DNA of 64,000 bases. Source: Bimuria novae-zelandiae CBS 107.79 (Eukaryota; Ascomycota; Dothideomycetes; Pleosporales; Didymosphaeriaceae). Every line of letters starts with the position of its first letter. The stretch's first letter is position 1. Shown here piece by piece: positions 60,201 to 64,000 of this stretch. The notes below the pieces were generated by a model. The model had not been told where the DNA came from, made no database searches, and saw only the letters and a program-made list of their open reading frames with translations. The stretch covers positions 155,613 through 219,612 of the forward strand of contig ML976679.1 in NCBI GenBank assembly GCA_010015655.1, in the 5' to 3' direction. The position numbers and the translations under genes are program-made.

Positions 60201-62440
60201 TATATTTAGGATTCGCATAACTAAGGGTTAAGGATCTAAAATAATAACTAGGCGTAGCCTATTATATACCTCCCTTTCCTTTATTAAGGGTAAAGAAAAA
60301 TCTCCGCGTCTTATCTTGTTTATGTAGCTTTATAATTATTTTATTATCTACTTATAATCCTCTTACTATTATAAACCTTTTACTAGTTCTATTCTTACGT
60401 GTCTAATTTTATATCCTTGCTATAAGTAGTTACTATAGTGGTATATTCGCGCTAGTGCGTTTACTTATTATTATATATATAAAATCGCTTCTTGCTTAGC
60501 TTCTAGACCTTACTCTTTTAAGCTTTTTCTTTTCTTAGCTTAACTTCGTGCGCTATAATATCTCGCTTTTAACCTAGTCTTTTTTAACTTCGCGACCTAA
60601 TTCCCCTTACTATTTTAATAAAATAACTAGCCCTTTGCGTAATAGCTACGTAATAAAAATATCTAAGTATTAAAAGCGTGGTACTAACTTTAATAATAAA
60701 ATAAAGGAAGGCCTGTCCTTATTATAGTTACTTAATTACTAACTTAAGAAGACTAAGCTTTTTTAAAATAAAACTACTATTTTTAACGCTAGCGTAATCC
60801 TTCTTAGCTAGCTTATTAAAAAGTTTAGTCCTTTTAAAGCTTATAAAGTAAGTTTTAGACTTTCTTTTATACTTTTTTTACTTCTTCCTACCTTTTAACT
60901 TGCTTCCTTACTTTTCTAACCTCCTTCTTAGTTCTTTATTAGCCTGGGTGTGCGCACTCGTTAACTTAATAAGCTTAGCTTTTAAAGTCTAATCTTGCTA
61001 CGCGCGATAATTAAGCGCTAGTATATTAACTATATTACTTATAGACGCGTCTATTAGTAGGTGCTAGCGGGCAAGATGGTGTCCTGCAAAGAGTGCTATA
61101 TTTATAAGCTTATTAGCTATACTAAATAAGTATGCTTTAGTCTAACTTATTCTAAATAACTTTAAAGTATGCTCTACTAACTTTTTCTCTTACTTAGATT
61201 TAGCCTGCCCTTAATAAGGTTAGCTATAAAAGGTTTACTAATATTATAGTTATTAGTGCGGGCTACTTTATAAATAAGGTTTTAATAAATAGCTAGGAAT
61301 AGAAGACCTTTTTTACTAACCTTAATATATTTTATTCTACTTATAAGGTTACTATTATGAATTACTATACCTCCTTTAAAAGTAAGACTACTATTACTTT
61401 AGGCCCTATTACTTTTTTTTAAAAACTATTTAGCTTTTAGAGCGTATTACTATTACGGTTAAAAAAACTTTTAACCTTCTTTAAATTTATGCTACTAACT
61501 TTAAAGTATTCTATTAAGAGTATAAGAATCTTTCTATAAGTTCCTTTTAAATAATAAAGCTATCTTTTAAGGCTATTATTATGTAGCTCTCTAGCAAGTT
61601 CGTGGTAGTAGATAAGAGTATTATAATAAATAGTTTTTAGATAATAGATAATATCCTCGCAGGAGCTAATATATTTACTTAAGCCTACTAAGGCTTACGC
61701 TAGTAGCTTTAGGCTATTATAATTAAGGAGTGCCTAAGTAAGGAGGATAATAGCTTTCTTAACTTTAGTAGTATATTAGAAGGCAGAGAAGTAGACCTAA
61801 ACGTTATTAAAAAAGGTTTTACTATTTTTTTAGTAATTAAAGTTACCTTACTATTTTTTTAGTAATTAAAGTTACCTTACTATTTTTTTAGTAATTAAAG
61901 TTACCTTTTCTACCTAGTTCCTTTCTTATTTTTACTTTAGTTTACTTTTAAAACTTACTTCTTTTGTAAGAGTTATCCCTTACTACTATAAAAATTATTT
62001 AGTCCCCTTATTATCCTTAGTAGTTTTAAGGGTTTTTTAAGTTACTTTTTTAAGATTCTTTCGTAACTTTTTTTTTAATACTTAATTTTATTTCCTGATA
62101 ATGTTGTTCCTACTCTTATTTTAGACACCTTTATTTAGCTAGGTTCTTTAACTTAGTAAAATAGGCATTATAGAGCCTCCTTTAGGCCCTAATAAAAGCT
62201 AATTTAGGGGATATCGCGATAGAATCTTATTAGGAGTTTTTTATTATAATTTTAATATAGCTTGGTAAACTTTTCCTAATAGTTTAATATAGTAACTTAG
62301 TTAAAGTTTCTACAAAGTTCCTAAGTTCTTCAAGAGTAGTTTTTTTACTATATTAGGTATTTTACCCTTTTACTTCTATAGGACTAGCGTTTTTTATATA
62401 TATTAATTATACTATACTTCTTTTCCCCCTCTTTTATTAT
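60201..62440. other. RIPped DNA, no readable gene
   Basis: Very AT-rich on both strands. It may hold parts of the two flanking Gypsy relics. It includes a 29-bp tandem repeat at 61821-61907. Confidence 0.4.
61821..61907. repeat. 29-bp tandem repeat, three identical copies
   Basis: Unit ACTATTTTTTTAGTAATTAA plus AGTTACCTT, repeated three times head to tail at 61821, 61850 and 61879. Confidence 0.85.
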
Positions 62441-64000
62441 AATTGCTTCAGGCTAGGCGTTATTAGTGGTTTGGCTAGGAAGAGGGTTTAATAAGGCTAA
62501 CTTTAGCCTATCTATATAGAACCTTTGGTGCATATTTGGCGGGATATCTAGTTCCACTATATAAGAGTTTATTACCTTTTTTATAGTAAATTTTTTTACT
62601 TCTAGTTAAGCTTCTTGCTTAAATATTAGTTTTAGAGGTAGTTTTTATATTTTAGCTATACTTTATCTCCTTCCTTTAATATTAGAGCATTATTATATTA
62701 ATAATTTATTAGGCGCTCTTATTCTTATTAGGCTATTATTATTTTTACCTAGATAAAGTTAAAAACTTTTTTAAACTTCTTTATTATTACCTTTGTGGCC
62801 TTCTTTACATTAGTTCTAAGCTTTAAGGCTAATCTCCGTGCCCTAAAGTTCTTAACTAGTTTAATATTCTAGCTATAAGATAAGAAAAATAGGCTAACTT
62901 CTACTAATATAGCTTTTCGCCCTTTAATAGCTATCTAAGCTATAGGAAGCTATTTTATCTAATTATCTTATTACTAGTTATAGTATGCCTAAAGGTAGGC
63001 TTTAAGGATAGAGTTTATTTATTTTATCTACTTATCTATCTCTAGATGCTTTACTATAGACAGTCTTTAGTTAATACCTGCTTATTTATAGAGTGTAGTC
63101 TAAAATTCGCTCACGAATTGTCCCCCGTAGTCTAATATAATAGAGGAGGGGAAGAAGTAGTCTACTACCTAGTATTAAAAAACGCTATTATAACTATAGG
63201 TACATTAAAATTTAAAAGACTTACAAACTTAGGGTCCTTACTAAGTCTATTTATAATTATTATAATATTTGTGCAGCTATCGCTCTCGGGTAAAGTAGTA
63301 ATAAAGTCTATTATAATATCCTTTTATCCTTATTTAGGTAGTAGTAAAGGCTTTAGCAAGCTTTATTTTACTTCTCTCTATAGTTTAGTTTTTTTATAAA
63401 TATTATAGTTCTTAATATACTATCTTACTTAGTTAGATATCCTTAAGAAGAAGTAGTTTTTAAGTAAAAAATTTATAAATTTTTTTTATCTTAAGTATTC
63501 TAAAGCTAGGGAACTATACGCGACTACTATTAGCTTTATTTATAAAAGTTTTAATTTTAGTACTTATTATCTTAACCTATAGCGTAGGTACCTTTAGTTA
63601 TTTATACTATATTCTAAAATACTAATAGATAACTTTTACCTAGGTTTAAACTTCCTAAGCCTGTTCTTAATATAGACTTTTATTTTACTATACGCGCTAT
63701 CTTTATCGCGTTCTACCTTTTATTATATAGTATTAATGTATAGTTCGCGTCGCTTAGTAGGGCTATTACCTCCTTAAAGGGTTAATATAGGTAGTTTAGG
63801 GCGTGTTAGGTAAGCGAGCACTAGGTCCTTGTTTATTTTAGTATAGTTAAGTTCTTCTATAGTAGTAGGTATTTAAGGGATAAAAAACTTTAAGCTATTT
63901 CTTTTAATAATTTCTTAAAAAAGCGTAAAGTGCCTTAACTTTAATTTATTATTTTTACTATTTTTTAGTAGGTTTTAGTTTCTTTAAAAAAGGGCATTTG
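62441..64000 (-). mobile_element. Ty3/Gypsy relic on the minus strand, running off the window
   Basis: Read leftward, about 63330-63105 gives a Gypsy integrase core: IIIDFITTLPESDSCTNII, IIINRLSKDPKFV, then SIILDYGGQF-like and a following SEF motif, with stops at likely Gln codons. The integrase C-terminal part continues to about 62450. Sequence to the right of 63400 should hold RNase H and RT but is too mutated to read with confidence. The element continues beyond 64000. It faces the plus-strand Gypsy relic at 57.2-60.2 kb. Confidence 0.6.

Noticed and set aside
61821..61907. Possible CRISPR-like repeat
   Set aside because: Three direct copies without spacers in eukaryotic RIPped DNA; a simple tandem repeat.

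Overview
The window looks like a piece of a filamentous ascomycete (Pezizomycotina) nuclear genome, most likely a dothideomycete. Genes have short 45-120 bp introns with GTRNGT donors and CTRAC-type branch points. The gene set is typical: a group III HAMP-repeat histidine kinase, Nsp1, 14-3-3, a NACHT-type NLR relic and a DUF3435 relic. Transposon DNA carries the marks of repeat-induced point mutation (RIP): extreme TpA enrichment, Gln codons turned into TAG/TAA, and LTR pairs that differ almost only by transitions. The taxonomic placement is inferred from style and gene content, not from a search.

Layout. 1-2940: two abutting pogo/Fot1-type DNA transposons, the second complete with terminal inverted repeats but full of stops. 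3.4-9.2 kb: an LRR-like gene, an unknown gene, a 5'-truncated aldo-keto reductase abutting a decayed NACHT/NLR gene, and a MYND-finger relic. 9.2-27.9 kb: an AT-rich block holding a solo LTR, a complete RIPped Copia element (minus strand), a DUF3435 tyrosine-recombinase relic (minus strand) and a Ty3/Gypsy chromovirus (plus strand). 28-49 kb: a GC-rich housekeeping island with, in order, F-box/beta-propeller protein (-), Uls1-like SUMO-targeted SNF2/RING translocase (-), Nik1 osmosensing histidine kinase (-), Laa2/aftiphilin-like AP-1 accessory protein (-), Nsp1 nucleoporin (+), ATP synthase inhibitor IF1 (-) and 14-3-3 (+). 50-54.4 kb: two related, broken F-box-like genes, one split by a 765 bp hairpin MITE. 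55.6 kb: a short predicted secreted protein at the edge of a second AT-rich block that runs to the window end and holds at least two more Gypsy relics.

How it fits together. The island genes are ordinary cellular machinery (ubiquitin/SUMO regulation, stress signalling, clathrin traffic, nuclear pore, mitochondrial ATPase control) and share no pathway. Laa2-like/Nsp1 and IF1/14-3-3 are divergent pairs sharing intergenic promoters. The accessory parts show a two-speed architecture, with fast-decaying families (NLR, F-box-like, secreted protein) at the borders of RIPped transposon blocks. I found no clearly new multi-gene system. The observations most worth checking are the DUF3435 relic, the hairpin MITE with its in-frame empty site, the AKR/NLR fusion point and the secreted-protein stub.
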